Shown piece by piece: positions 13,244-23,610 of a stretch of 64,000 nucleotides of DNA. The stretch comes from Dermatophagoides farinae (lineage: Eukaryota > Arthropoda > Arachnida > Sarcoptiformes > Pyroglyphidae). The notes beneath the pieces are model-generated. The model did no database searches. It saw only the letters and a list, made by a program, of their open reading frames with translations, and was not told the origin of the DNA. Numbering within the stretch: position 1 is the stretch's first letter; each line of letters starts with the position of its first letter. The DNA lies in assembly GCF_024713945.1 (NCBI RefSeq), contig NC_134681.1, forward strand, positions 4,627,501 through 4,691,500, in the 5' to 3' direction. Both the position numbers and the translations under genes were made by a program.

Positions 13244-16200
13244 TTATAATTTTCTAGATTTAGCACGAAGTTTTGCACGTCTAGATTGCCAATCTATATT
13301 ATTTTCCATACCGTCCAATTGTTGTTTTCGTTGTAATCGTGCCTTTTCACGTGATTCAGCTCGATCCATTGACCAATCATGTTCTGTTTGTTTCATTGAT
13401 GATGATGATGATTGTTCATTATCATTATTATTATTGATTATGAATTCATCATCATTTTTATTTATTTGTTGTTGTTGTTTGAGAAATTTTTTTCGTAATT
13501 TTTTCATTCTTTTTTCTTTTTTACGATTTTCACGAAAATTGTCATTATTATTATTATCATTATTATTAGTATTCGAATTGGCAACATTCGGGTCGATGGT
13601 TGTAGCTGAATTTATGACAGATTTAAATTCATTTACAGTTGATTGTAAACCTTTTTCAATCATAGATGAAAAATCATTTATACGATCAGTAAAATATTTC
13701 ATCATATCTGGACTATTTTTTTTATTATTATGATTCTGTTGTTTTTGTTGCTGATAACTATCTAATAATTGTTTGGAAATTTTTTGCATTCCATCCATAG
13801 TGGATTGCATTAATTCTTTGCCATAATTAAATAGCTTGAAACTAGTGCCATCCAGATTGGCACCATGTTTTTTCAATTTTTTTGACCATCGATAATAATT
13901 ATCGGACATTTGATCCATAAATGATGACCATATTTGATTTCCATGATTATTCTCATTATCATCATTATTGATTGAATCATTATCATCGACAACACCATCA
14001 TCATCATCATCATCATTATAATTATTATCGTCATCATTGATTTCGAAATCATAATCATCTGATGATGAAGATGATGATGATACTGAATCATGACGTGGAA
14101 CACCTCGATTGAAAAATTTATCCATATTTCGTTTTTTCAATTTCAATGTCAATAATTTATTTTGTTCAGCAAGATGTTCATTTCGATTTCGTAATTTTTG
14201 ATTCTCTTCACGTGATAATAACAATTGTCGATGCATTATAGTTAAACGAATTTTTAATTGCTCTAATTGTTGTTTTGATAAGGATGATGATGACGATGAT
14301 GATGATTCTTGTTGTCGATCATCATCATCATTATCATTATTTAGATTAATTGTCGAAGCTGTAGCTGATGATGATGGTTTCATTTTGTATTGTTGTTGTT
14401 CACTATTTGTCCAACGATATCGTGCAATTTTGGCCTTTAATTCTTCATTTTCTAACATTAATTGATTGATTCGTTGTCTTACAATATCGTATCGTTGATA
14501 AGATTCATTTTCATTAACGATTAATGATTCTGATGATGATTGATAGCGATCTTGTTCATTCGAATTTTCTTTTTCCATTGAATTCTGTTTATTATTATTA
14601 TTCGTTTCCATCGATATTATCATTGGCTCATCATCATCATTATCATTATGCATAGAGATTTGTTGTTCCAAATTTTTTAACAATCGTCGTAGCTGTTGAT
14701 TGTTTGAATCTAAGAATCTAATTTTTGATTGTAATTCATTAATCAAACGTCCATCCTCATCTTCATCAATACGAAATTGGTCACGTAATTCTTGATTTTC
14801 CTCTTGTAATTGTGTTACACGTAAATTATAATCTTCAGCCATTATACGATCATCCTGTTCTTCTTCCTCTAATTTGTGTTTAAGATCTTCATTTTCTTCT
14901 TCCAACACAAGAACACGTTTTGCTGATCGTTCACCTTTCGATTTTATATCCTCCAAAACTTCCAATAATTTCAAATGTTCCATTTGTTTGATAAGTAAAT
15001 CTAATTTAAGTTTATGGAATTCTTCGTTTGTATTTTTGTTATTAAATTCCTTATCATCCAATATAGAATCAAAACGATTTTCGGCAAAATTTTTCTGTGT
15101 TTTTTGAAACAATTCTTTTAAACCTTGATTTTCATCAAACAACGAACGAAAACGTTCTGTCCAATAATCAGCATCGTTAACACAAACCTTTATAGAAATA
15201 AAACAAATCAAGTTAATTAATTAATTAATCATTGAAAATCAACAAGAAACGATCCAATTACTTTATGATGGTCATTATCCAATGTATATTCGGATGATAG
15301 TTGTATACGTTGATCTTTCATACAAGTCAATAAATCATCTTGTAATTGTTTCAATTTCATCACTTGTGCCAATGAAAGTTGTTTCTGTTGATTAAGTAAA
15401 GTGGACCAACCAAGAAAATGTCCAACACCTAAACCGATGACAGCAGCTAATGAAAGTATTAATGCTAAATTGAGCTTGCTATTTAATACAGTGTTTGGCT
15501 TATGGAAATATGCTCGTATACGACCGGTTTTTGCATTCATCAAAGGAATATCATATCTAAATTAAAATAAAATATATTGATAATTAATGATATGCAAATT
15601 TTATTTTAAAATCAACAACAACTTACTGGTCCAATAACAACTCATCGGATTCCGAATTCGATAGATCAGCATGATGTTCTTGGTCTTCATCATCATATTT
15701 GGCCACCAAATATTGTTCATGAAATTGATTTGAATCAACGGAACAACCATTAAGAACAGAAGATACTGGAAGCGAAACTGTCATCAATGAATCATCATGA
15801 TCATTTAAATCGCTAGTTAACAAATCATGTTTAGAAACAATCATTTTACCATCATTAATAGCTTTATCAACCAAGACAATGTCCTGATCATCATTGGCCA
15901 TCATCATCACATCTGGATTCATCATTTGATCAGGAAATAAAAATATTGGCGGTGATATAATGGCAGAACCACAATGATGATGATGATTGATTGAAACTTG
16001 ATCTTGTGACTGTGATCCATGTATAGTTCGTCTACGTCGAATAGTGTTTGTTGATGTTCGATATTGATTATTATTATTGACCGATGCTTGTCGTCGTCGA
16101 TGTAATTGATGTGGATGATGGTTATGATTTCGTGATCTTTGATGATGATGTTTACTCGTCGAGTGTTTATTATTATACATGGATTCATTACGATGTTTTG

Positions 16201-16894
16201 CGCAACAATTTTGTGATTCTGATTTATTTATATGATCTAATCGAGGATTATTATTATCTTGATGAACACTATGAACAAATACTTCATCATCTGAATTGGT
16301 TTCTGAATCTGATGTAGTTGTCATATTAGCAGTACTATTGGAAGTCAATGAAGTTGTTGTCGATATACGATCAATCGATGATCGTCTTTGTCGGCTATCT
16401 GAATCAACATTTTGTTTCAACGATTCGCCACATTTATCATCATTTGATTCGGAAACATTATGATCATTTTCATTAAAAACAATTATCGAAGATGTTGATG
16501 CATCAGAATATCTTCGTTCATTTGATGATTGATCATTTTGTGATTTTTCTAGCTCCTGAATTTCATCATTCATTTCTGTCGATGTAATATTCTTGACATT
16601 ATCACCATCATCATCATCATCATCATTATCAGGATTTTTATCAACAATATTTTTGATGGCTTGTTCATGTTCATCATTACTTGCCATTGATGATGAATCG
16701 AAAATTGATGAATTTGAATCTGAATATACTAATGTCCATTCACTTATTGTTTCAGATGACAGTATCAATTTTGGTGCGGATTTCAAATTTTTATCTCCTT
16801 TATCATTGGTTTGATTCATTGAATCATCATCATTATCATCATTATGATGATGATGTTCACCATCATCTTTAGATTGATCGGGAAACGGATCCAT
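13244..16894 (-). CDS. CCPG1-like single-pass membrane coiled-coil protein, candidate ER-phagy receptor
   Basis: Three exons (15627-16894, 15262-15556, 13244-15187) join in phase to 1168 residues. Order of parts: an acidic, disordered N-terminal region with SEWTLVYSDS near 51-60, where W53-x-x-V56 fits a LIR/AIM motif in acidic/Ser context; a Ser/Asp-rich and then His/Arg-rich stretch; LLLDQYDIPL just before one transmembrane helix (about 451-473, ending GLGVGHFLGW); then a long coiled coil with a DADYWTERF segment; Asp/Asn/Ser-rich insertions; and a basic C-terminal tail. Vertebrate CCPG1 has the same plan: an N-terminal WTVI LIR, an acidic cytosolic region, a TM helix with GFGH, a luminal coiled coil with a SDLWERL segment, and a basic end. 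By that family it would bind Atg8 proteins and deliver ER to autophagosomes. The assignment rests on architecture and short motifs; PBXIP1 or an unrelated TM coiled-coil protein are alternatives. Confidence 0.72.
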
Positions 16895-18386
16895 TGTGTT
16901 TATTTTAATTAATCAACACGAAAAAAAACAAAACTTTAAATCAACAACAAACAGGTGAATTCAACAAACAAATCGGAAAAAAATCACATGAATATTCGCG
17001 TTATTAAAAAAAAAAATCAATTTCAGATTCAATGATAAATTGTTGTTCTTGTTTGAATTCAATACGACACCACATCAAAAAACAAAATCGAAAAACAAAA
17101 CAAAAAAAATGCCATTTATACAACACATTCACTGATGATGATCATAATCATTTCAATTTTTTTTTCTTCGAATCAAAAATCTTGAATATTAATTGATGAC
17201 ATTCGCATATAATTGCATCATTGTCATCATCATCATTTAAATATATAATAACAACAACAACAATAACAACATTCTAAATCATACACGTCGGTATTACATC
17301 ACAATTGTCATTCAATCTTTTTTTCAATTTAATTCATCATCATCATCATCATAATTTAGAAAACGAAAATAAGAAGAAAAAAAAATTACGACATTGAATT
17401 GACAGCTAAATCACCAGATCAGAAAGCTAAACACAGAAAAACATACATACACAAAACACACACACACACACTCAATAATCGGACAAACTACGTCGTTTGT
17501 TTATAATAATGCGTTGCGTGTTTTCTATTATTATTATTACTTGGATTCTCTTGTTTGTTTGTTTGTTGTTGTTGTTGTTGTTGTTGTTCTTTAAATTTTC
17601 ATTTTTTTTCTCTCTTCTGGAACCATGAGATGAACGAAAAAAAATACAAACAAACAAACAAACATTGCCACTACTCGAATCCAGTTTTTTTTCTCATTAT
17701 TGTTACTGTTGTTACCTTTATGATTCAATATATATAGTAATAGTAGTAGTTGTAATAATGATAGTTATTAGTTTGAAAAAAAAGTATTGCTGTTAAAAAA
17801 TGTCTACCACTACTACTACAATTACTACTAATACTACTACTACTACTACAATAGGTAATAGGTTCCAATTGAGACACTTGGTCTGTTTTGTGTATTAAAT
17901 ATATGGACAAAAATTGGTTATGAAAGAATTTTTTTTTCAAATTCAATTTTCAGTTTTTAAGAAAAAAAAACATAACTATCACATCATCATCATCATTAAC
18001 ATAATGATTCGATTGATTGTCATCGTCGATTGATTATTATTGGATGTTCGCACTGTAATTCAATTCAGTTTAGTTCAGTGATGAAGAAAAGAAAGACAAA
18101 AAAAAATATTAAATTATATCGATCGATTATCGACAAGTATAGAAATTTGATATATTATGAAGAACAAAAACAATAAGGACAATGTATATGAAATTTTTTT
18201 TATGTAAAAAAATATCGAAAATTTTCTCTCTTTTTGATTATACAATTTGTAAAAAAAATGGAAAAATTCTTGCCTAATTTGAGCTAGTTATTAATAAAAA
18301 AAATGACCAAAAAAAAAACATTAATCTAAATTATTATTATTTGTAAACAATCCATTTGTTTGTTTGTTCGTTCTTTTTTTTTTTAT
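16895..18386. other. Intergenic: CCPG1-like upstream region and ferredoxin 3' flank
   Basis: About 1.5 kb of AT-rich sequence with (CAT)n, (GTT)n and (TAC)n tracts. It should contain the minus-strand promoter of the CCPG1-like gene near its proximal end. No gene was seen; the open frames at 17472-17657 and 17725-17946 are repeat translations. Confidence 0.6.
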
Positions 18387-19136
18387 TCACCGTAAACGAA
18401 CATCATTAACAGCTGGTGGCACTTTTACACGAAGTCCATCAAATTCTTTTGTCATATAAATCTGACAACCAAGACGTGATCTATTTGAATAAAAATATAA
18501 AACATAGATTTGTAGAATAAATAAATGAAATGAGAAAAAAAAATAAAAGATTTACGTTTCAGTAAGGCCATATGCTAAATCCAACATATCCATTTCTTCA
18601 TCGGTAATTTTATTCGGTATACGATCAAAATCATTTTGTTTGAAAACTAGATGACATGTTGAACATGCTAATGTACCTTCACATGCACCAAATCCATCCA
18701 GATCTAATTCATTATTCAATACAACATCCAATAATGTATCACCATCACAAGCTTTTCCAATTAATTCACGGCCATCATCCAATTCGAATGTCACCTTTAG
18801 GCTATTAAATAATGATAATGATAAGAATTAATTAATCAATTAATTCGATTCGATCACTTGTATCATGTGATCAAATGTTTCATTGAAATAAAAAAAAATT
18901 TTTCTTCTCACTCACTTTGGTTTAGGTTTCTGTTTATTTTTATCGGAAGCCAATTTTACCTGACGAATTTGTCCATTATTATCATTATTCATTGTTCCAG
19001 ATGATGATGATGATGTTGATAATAATCGTTTTGATGATGATGAAAATAATTTCGAACGAAACATTAACCATTTTCTTGATGACGATAATATTGATATATT
19101 TTTTGTTGTAAATGATAAAGCTATTGTCATTATCAT
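18387..19136 (-). CDS. Mitochondrial [2Fe-2S] ferredoxin, adrenodoxin type
   Basis: Three exons (18916-19136, 18556-18801, 18387-18480) give 186 residues. The first exon is a basic, Ser-rich presequence without acidic residues near the start (LSFTTKNISILSSSRKWLMFRSK), as expected for mitochondrial import. The ferredoxin domain runs from about residue 75. Cluster ligands are in GACEGTLACSTC and RLGCQI: C114, C120, C123 and C161, the C-x5-C-x2-C...C pattern. The end, TKEFDGLRVKVPPAVNDVR, is closer to adrenodoxin (FDX1) than to FDX2. Family role: electron carrier from ferredoxin reductase to mitochondrial P450s or Fe-S and heme-related enzymes. The start at 19136 is a choice; Met at 19064 is a weaker alternative. 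An AATAAA overlaps the stop codon on the coding strand. Confidence 0.94.
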
Positions 19137-19499
19137 AATGAATAAATGATAATAATAATGGATATGATTGAATGGACAATGAAAAAAAAAATCTGGAATT
19201 ATTTTAGGAATTATTCGAAACGGAAAAAAAATTCGAAAATTCAATATATATACACGATCGATGTTGTAAACAACACGCACACACGAATACACACACGGAC
19301 ACACACACACACACACAAGCAAATATGAAAAAAAAACAGACAACCAATAATCACGAATTTTTAAACACATGCTTATATATAGCCATTTAGTTGTTGTTGT
19401 TGAGTTTTAGCAAACTTTTTTTTTCATCTTGATCATTTCGATTTCGAAACGTTAGATGTCGTATAATATGTATATGTGTGGATCCTCTTTCTTATAAAT

Positions 19500-19665
19500 G
19501 ATGATACACAGAAAATTTCCAAATTTGGAGGGAAAAATCTGCATTGGGAGACCTGACTTCAAAAATGAAGAGGAGTGGAGACTGGTCTCCATTATTGAAG
19601 AGTAATCGCCAAATTTGGAGACCAAAAATATCAAATTTGGAGACCGGTCTTCAATATTGAAGATT
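19500..19665. repeat. Short interspersed units AAATTTGGAGACC / GGTCTTCAATATTGAAGA
   Basis: CAAATTTGGAG occurs three times (near 19513, 19611 and 19633), mixed with GGAGACNGGTCT (two copies) and the perfect 16 bp palindrome TCTTCAATATTGAAGA at 19648-19663. The block looks like a scrambled array of one or two short palindromic units. It starts the repeat island downstream of the ferredoxin gene's 5' end. Confidence 0.7.
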
Positions 19666-19690
19666 CGTCTTCAATGATTGATAAATTTCG

Positions 19691-19865
19691 ATTGTTTTTC
19701 GATTGTTAGTTAAAAATTGTAAATTTAATTGGATTTTTACAAAAATAAATTCATATAATAACTTAGAAGAAACAATTCACTAAAAATTGTTTTTCGATTG
19801 TTTGTTAAAAATTTTTTAATTGGATTTTTACAAAGATATAACTTAGGAGAAACAATTCACTAAAA
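19691..19865. repeat. Tandem duplication of about 80-95 bp, two copies
   Basis: Copy 1 (19691-19785) and copy 2 (19786-19865) share ATTGTTTTTCGATTGTT, AATTGGATTTTTACAAA and GAGAAACAATTCACTAAAA-type segments in the same order. Copy 2 lacks about 15 bp of the middle part. They differ by a few substitutions, so the duplication is fairly recent but not fresh. Confidence 0.8.
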
Positions 19866-20058
19866 CGATGATGATATCGATAATGATCAAGATGGTCATC
19901 CAATTCAACAATCAATGGCTACAAAAATGGCCATCATGAATCGTCATCAGCCTGCTATAATGATTGATTCATCATCATCAATTCTTTCATCGAACGATTC
20001 ACCAAATATGATGATAATTTCACCACAATTACAACATCATAATTTTCAACACCATTAA
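19866..20058 (+). pseudogene. Coding-like orphan fragment, possibly a displaced last exon
   Basis: From directly after the tandem duplication, one frame reads about 64 codons to a TAA at 20056-20058. Composition (QDGHPIQQSMATKMAIMNRH, then DSSSSILSSNDSPN, then PQLQHHNFQHH) resembles the real proteins of this window and not the surrounding repeats. There is an in-frame stop just upstream at 19860 and no good splice acceptor at the border. I infer a gene fragment cut by the duplication. Its parent gene is not recognised, and it could be chance. Confidence 0.35.
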
Positions 20059-20338
20059 CAACAACAACGGAATATTGTACATGTGACAAAAAAATGATAA
20101 TAATTGAATCAAATAATTTTTCGTAAATTAAATCACTACTATTTTATATTTTATTCATTTAAATATTAAATAAAAGTTAAGTTATAAAATCATAACTATT
20201 TTATAAGTTATAAAATCATAACCAATTTCTTTTTTTCGCCTATGATAAAAATTTTTTAAGGCCTCGCAATTTTCTCGGCCCTGTGTACTGGTATGTATTA
20301 TTATGCAATTAAATTTAGATATAAATGTGTATGAAATA

Positions 20339-21185
20339 ATTGGGGGGCAAATTTATAAATGATTGGACAATTATGGTCCATATCACTATCCTCCCCAACA
20401 AATAGGTTTTATAAGTGAGGGGAAGGCAAATTTATAAGTGATTGTCCACTATCCACCCCCAACACTAACTATTTTTTTATATTTAGATATAAGTATGTGT
20501 GTATGTGTATATAAATAATTGGGGGGCAAATTTATAAGTGATCGGACAATTATGGTCCATACCACTATCCTCCCCAACAAATAGGTTTTATAAGCGAGGG
20601 GGAGGCTAATTTATAAGTGATTGTCCACTATCCACCCCCAACACTGACTATTTTTTAAATTACTTTATGCGCAAATGTGTATGTGTATATAAATAATTGG
20701 GGGGCAAATTTATAAGTGATTGTCCACTATCCTCCCCAACAAATAGGTTTTATAAGCGAGGGGGAGGCAAATTTATAAGTGATTATGCGCAAACCACTAT
20801 CCACCCCCAACACTGACTATTTTTTTATATTTAGATATAAGTATGTGTGTATGTGTATATAAATAATTGGGGGGCAAATTTATAAGTGATCGGACAATTA
20901 TGGTCCATACCACTATCCTCCCCAACAAATAGGTTTTATAAGTGAGGGGGAGGCAAATTTATAAGTGATTATGCGCAAACCACTATCCACCCCCAACACT
21001 GACTATTTTTTAAATTACTTTATGCGCAAGTGTGTATGTGTATATAAATAATTGGGGGGCAAATTTATAAGTGATTGTCCACTATCCTCCCCAACAAATA
21101 GGTTTTATAAGCGAGGGGGAGGCAAATTTATAAGTGATTATGCGCAAACCACTATCCACCCCCAACACTGACTATTTTTTATATT
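20339..21185. repeat. Minisatellite: five units of about 170-185 bp with dimeric higher-order structure
   Basis: Units begin with ATTGGGGGGCAAATTTATAA at 20339, 20518, 20696, 20866 and 21051. Each unit has two halves sharing GGCAAATTTATAAGTGAT, one after a G-run and one before a C-run (CCACCCCCAACACT). Units 2 and 4 share one spacer (ATATTTAGATATAAG) and units 3 and 5 another (AAATTACTTTATGCGCAA), so the recent repeating unit is a dimer of about 350 bp. A diverged relative lies at 21259-21325. G-runs and C-runs on the same strand could pair as hairpins. Confidence 0.92.
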
Positions 21186-21222
21186 AACCCAGGCGGCCGC
21201 GATGGGATTTGAACCGACGTCG
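21186..21222 (-). repeat. tRNA-like 3' half fragment with Pol III B-box match
   Basis: Read on the minus strand, the segment contains GGTTCAAATCC (21205-21215), a full match to the B-box/T-arm consensus GGTTCRANTCC, followed by CATCGCGGCCGCC, which resembles an acceptor-stem 3' strand. No A-box, anticodon arm or intact cloverleaf precedes it. It is therefore not a functional tRNA gene. A SINE or tRNA-derived remnant joined to the satellite is more likely. Confidence 0.5.
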
Positions 21223-21371
21223 AATGTGTATATGCGTGAATATGTGTTAATGTGTGTAATGGGGGAGGCGAATTTATAAATGATGGGGTAATTTTCCCCC
21301 AGACCATTATCCTCCCCCATAATATAGAACGTAATTATGGTCGTATATAACAATCATATTTTACGACATTA

Positions 21372-21582
21372 CAGAAATACTTCGCTTAACGCTGCCCCGA
21401 TTAGCGCTGTTTCGATATAACGCTGTGCAATTACATTACATTGCAATACATTGTTACATTGTATATGAAGAGTAAAAATGCATTATGTAAATTATGCAAA
21501 AATAACCTCGCTTTGCGCTGTTGTTTCGCTTTACGCTCAATATTTTTGGAACGTAACCCCGCGTTAAGCGGGGTATTACTTT
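21372..21582. mobile_element. Tigger/pogo-like MITE (non-autonomous DNA transposon)
   Basis: The left end after a TA (21370-21371) reads CAGAAATACTTCGCTTAACG. The right end (about 21561-21582) contains GCGTTAAGCGGGGTATTACT, which is close to the reverse complement of the left end. The interior has the repeated CGCTT(A/T)ACGCT words and the perfect hairpin CCCCGC-gttaa-GCGGGG (21557-21573) known from Tigger-type ends. There is no transposase frame. The exact right border and its TA are unclear. Confidence 0.65.
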
Positions 21583-22008
21583 ATATTTGTATTATATCAC
21601 TGTATATATGTAGCATTACTGGCTGCGCATGCTCCTGCCTATTTCTACTTTCCCCTATTTCGACCGAGAATGTCGGTGAGAGAGAACGAGCACGTTTTTC
21701 AGCCGAAAATTCCGAGTCAGGATACTAATAACCTTTTTACTTTCTTTTCTGTGTATACACGAATACTAACACAAACAACTCGACAACAAATAAAAATCCG
21801 ATTTTCACAAACGATCCCACGACATATTTATTATTAAATATTGTTCGTTTTGCATTCAATTGATTCTCACTACAACAATGGTTCATCATTATTATCAATT
21901 TGTAGAAACCATAAAGGTGATAGTCCAATTGTATCAGTAAAAAAGATGCATAGGTTTGTTAAATATTTATGTTTCAAATTAAATTGGTTATAATTTTTTT
22001 TCTGTTAG

Positions 22009-22430
22009 CTGTTCGCTATTTTTAGGCATTGGTAATCTTTTGGTTTGGTTTCCATTATTACGTTATTTTGCCTATTTTCAATCATACAACATTCTCTTAT
22101 TGTAACATTGAAGAAATCTTTTCCAAACGTTTTGCGGTTCTGTCTTTGTGTATTTTTAGTTTATGGGTTAGTGTAATTGCTCATTATTAGTTTAAAAAAA
22201 ATTATGCTTACAAAATTTTATTGTTTCATAGAGGATTTTGTTTTTGTGGTTGGGTCGTTTTGGGTCCTCATCTCAAATTTCGTACGCTAAGCTAACATTG
22301 GAATGTTTGTTTTCACTTATGAACGGTGATGATATGTTTGCTACATTTGCTACTCGATGCATACGAATCGGTTCGTGATTCATATAAAGAAATCAATGAC
22401 TTATCACAGTCAATTAAAAAAAATTTATAG
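22009..22430 (+). pseudogene. Decayed mucolipin (TRPML) channel fragment, S5-pore plus tail, S6 deleted
   Basis: Two exons remain. Exon 22009-22166 reads CSLFLGIGNLLVW..LLRYFAYFQSYNILLL, then after a one-base shift VTLKKSFPNVLRFCLCIF. Exon 22232-22430 reads [20 protein letters not shown], shifts again, then ECLFSLMNGDDMFATFA. These match the S5-pore region of TRPML channels (CSILLG..TLLVW; GYCFCGW.VLGP; ECLFSLINGDDMF). Right after the pore the sequence jumps to LDAYESVRDSYKEINDL, which resembles the post-S6 tail, so S6 is missing. Frameshifts, the deletion and the stop at 22428-22430 show it is dead. The retained intron (GT..AG, 65 bp) shows it came from DNA duplication, not reverse transcription. 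A possible further piece is at 21876-21944. Confidence 0.82.
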
Positions 22431-23280
22431 AAGAATATCCAATGGAGAATTTTGATTCTGGATTCCATAATAACTCATTTGTTGACCAAATTCAAAACTA
22501 TTTTCGAATCTGTTTTCGCTCATCGTCGAATGCTTCTTGATCATGGTAATGATGCCGAACAGTACAAATTTGTTGGTGGATATCTGGTCACTAACATGGT
22601 ACGATGTCCACTGAAACATCATGTTCGTCATCAGGTAACTTTTTAATTTCGCTATCGATCAATGATTCTAACACTTACATTTCTCAAAGGCCTGCATTGG
22701 ATTGAATTGTTGGAGCAACTTATTCGGTAAGTCGACATGTTCATTCTTCATATCTAATAAAGATTGGTCTATCTTTTTTTATTAGGTTTGTTCCTGAAAT
22801 TTTACAATCATCAAATTGAAATTCGATTGATGATTATGTTCGAGATCAATTCGGCGGTTCCATTGTTCATCCGCATCCAATTCAAGAATAGTTTGACCGT
22901 GTTCAACACATGATATCAGGTTAGGCTAGGGTTAGATTAGGCTTAGAAACATGGTCCGAACTATTTCCTATTGAATTTGATGCTGATTGAATCTTTGGAA
23001 TCAATGAAGCGATCGAAAACATGATTATAAGTCGAAGATTCATGGGATGGAACACACTTGAAAATGATCATGGTAAGCAAATGAATAGATTAATTGAACA
23101 AACAATTAATATTTATTTTTACTTAGGATCGCCGGCGAACAATTGGGAAATTGAATCTCGAACCACGGATAGAATTTGGACATTGTCTTGAAACTTGGAC
23201 CGCGATTATGGATTTATTTATGTCAAACGGGACAATTAACTTTTTATGGCGCAATTTGGATGTGAAATATGGATGTATTT
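22431..23280 (+). pseudogene. Decayed multi-exon gene of unknown identity
   Basis: Several stretches look like former exons with good splice borders: 22431-22635 (ends CATCAG|GTAACT), about 22690-22724 (ends TTCG|GTAAGT), about 22786-22920, about 22930-23072 (ends CATG|GTAAGC) and 23128-23280. Readable pieces are KFVGGYLVTNMVRCPLKHHV, LHWIELLEQLIRFVPEILQ, DDYVRDQFGGSIVHPHP and LETWTAIMDLFMSNGTINFL. They need several frame changes and contain stops, so no single intact product exists. I do not recognise the family. It may be one gene or a mosaic, and it is contiguous with the mucolipin remnant. Confidence 0.5.
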
Positions 23281-23379
23281 TATTATTTAAAATTTTTAAT
23301 AAATTAATATTTCAATAAAATCAATTAAATTTCAATATATATCGATTAAATTAATATGAGGGGAAAGGGAATGAAAGGG

Positions 23380-23610
23380 GGTCAAAATTGCTGCAACAAT
23401 CGGTGAGCGACACCATCGATGATTTCGATATATCGAAAAAACAATCGGTTAGTCGGGTGGTCGCGAAAATCGCGAGTACTCGCGAAAATTGCGAGTTGAC
23501 TATCGATATATCGATAGTCAGTCGGCTAGTCGTATGCCGTTTGCGAGTACTCGCGATTTTGGCGAGATCTGAGAACCACCCAAAATCGCGAGTACTCGCA
23601 GGCCACCACT
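23380..23610. repeat. Palindrome-rich element, GCGAGTACTCGC x3 around a 22 bp palindrome
   Basis: The palindrome GCGAGTACTCGC occurs at 23472-23483 (inside the 14 bp form 23471-23484), 23543-23554 and 23588-23599. A perfect 22 bp palindrome (GACTATCGATATATCGATAG plus TC) sits at 23498-23519. GGTGGTCGCGAAAATCGCGA on the left and AAATCGCGAGTACTCGCAGG..CCACC on the right are roughly inverted. The block is GC-richer than its surroundings and has no coding sequence; the open frame 23388-23627 reads the repeats. A foldback-type transposon remnant is likely. Confidence 0.65.

Noticed and set aside
13149-13733. 194-codon plus-strand frame
   Set aside because: It is antisense to the CCPG1-like gene, which has the coding evidence on the minus strand.
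20339-21185. CRISPR-like array
   Set aside because: The units are long tandem copies without unique spacers, and the DNA is eukaryotic.
21186-21222. Functional tRNA gene
   Set aside because: Only the T-arm and part of the acceptor strand are present; no A-box or anticodon arm.
22425-22631. 68-codon minus-strand frame in the pseudogene area
   Set aside because: Splice borders and family similarity of the neighbouring exons are on the plus strand.
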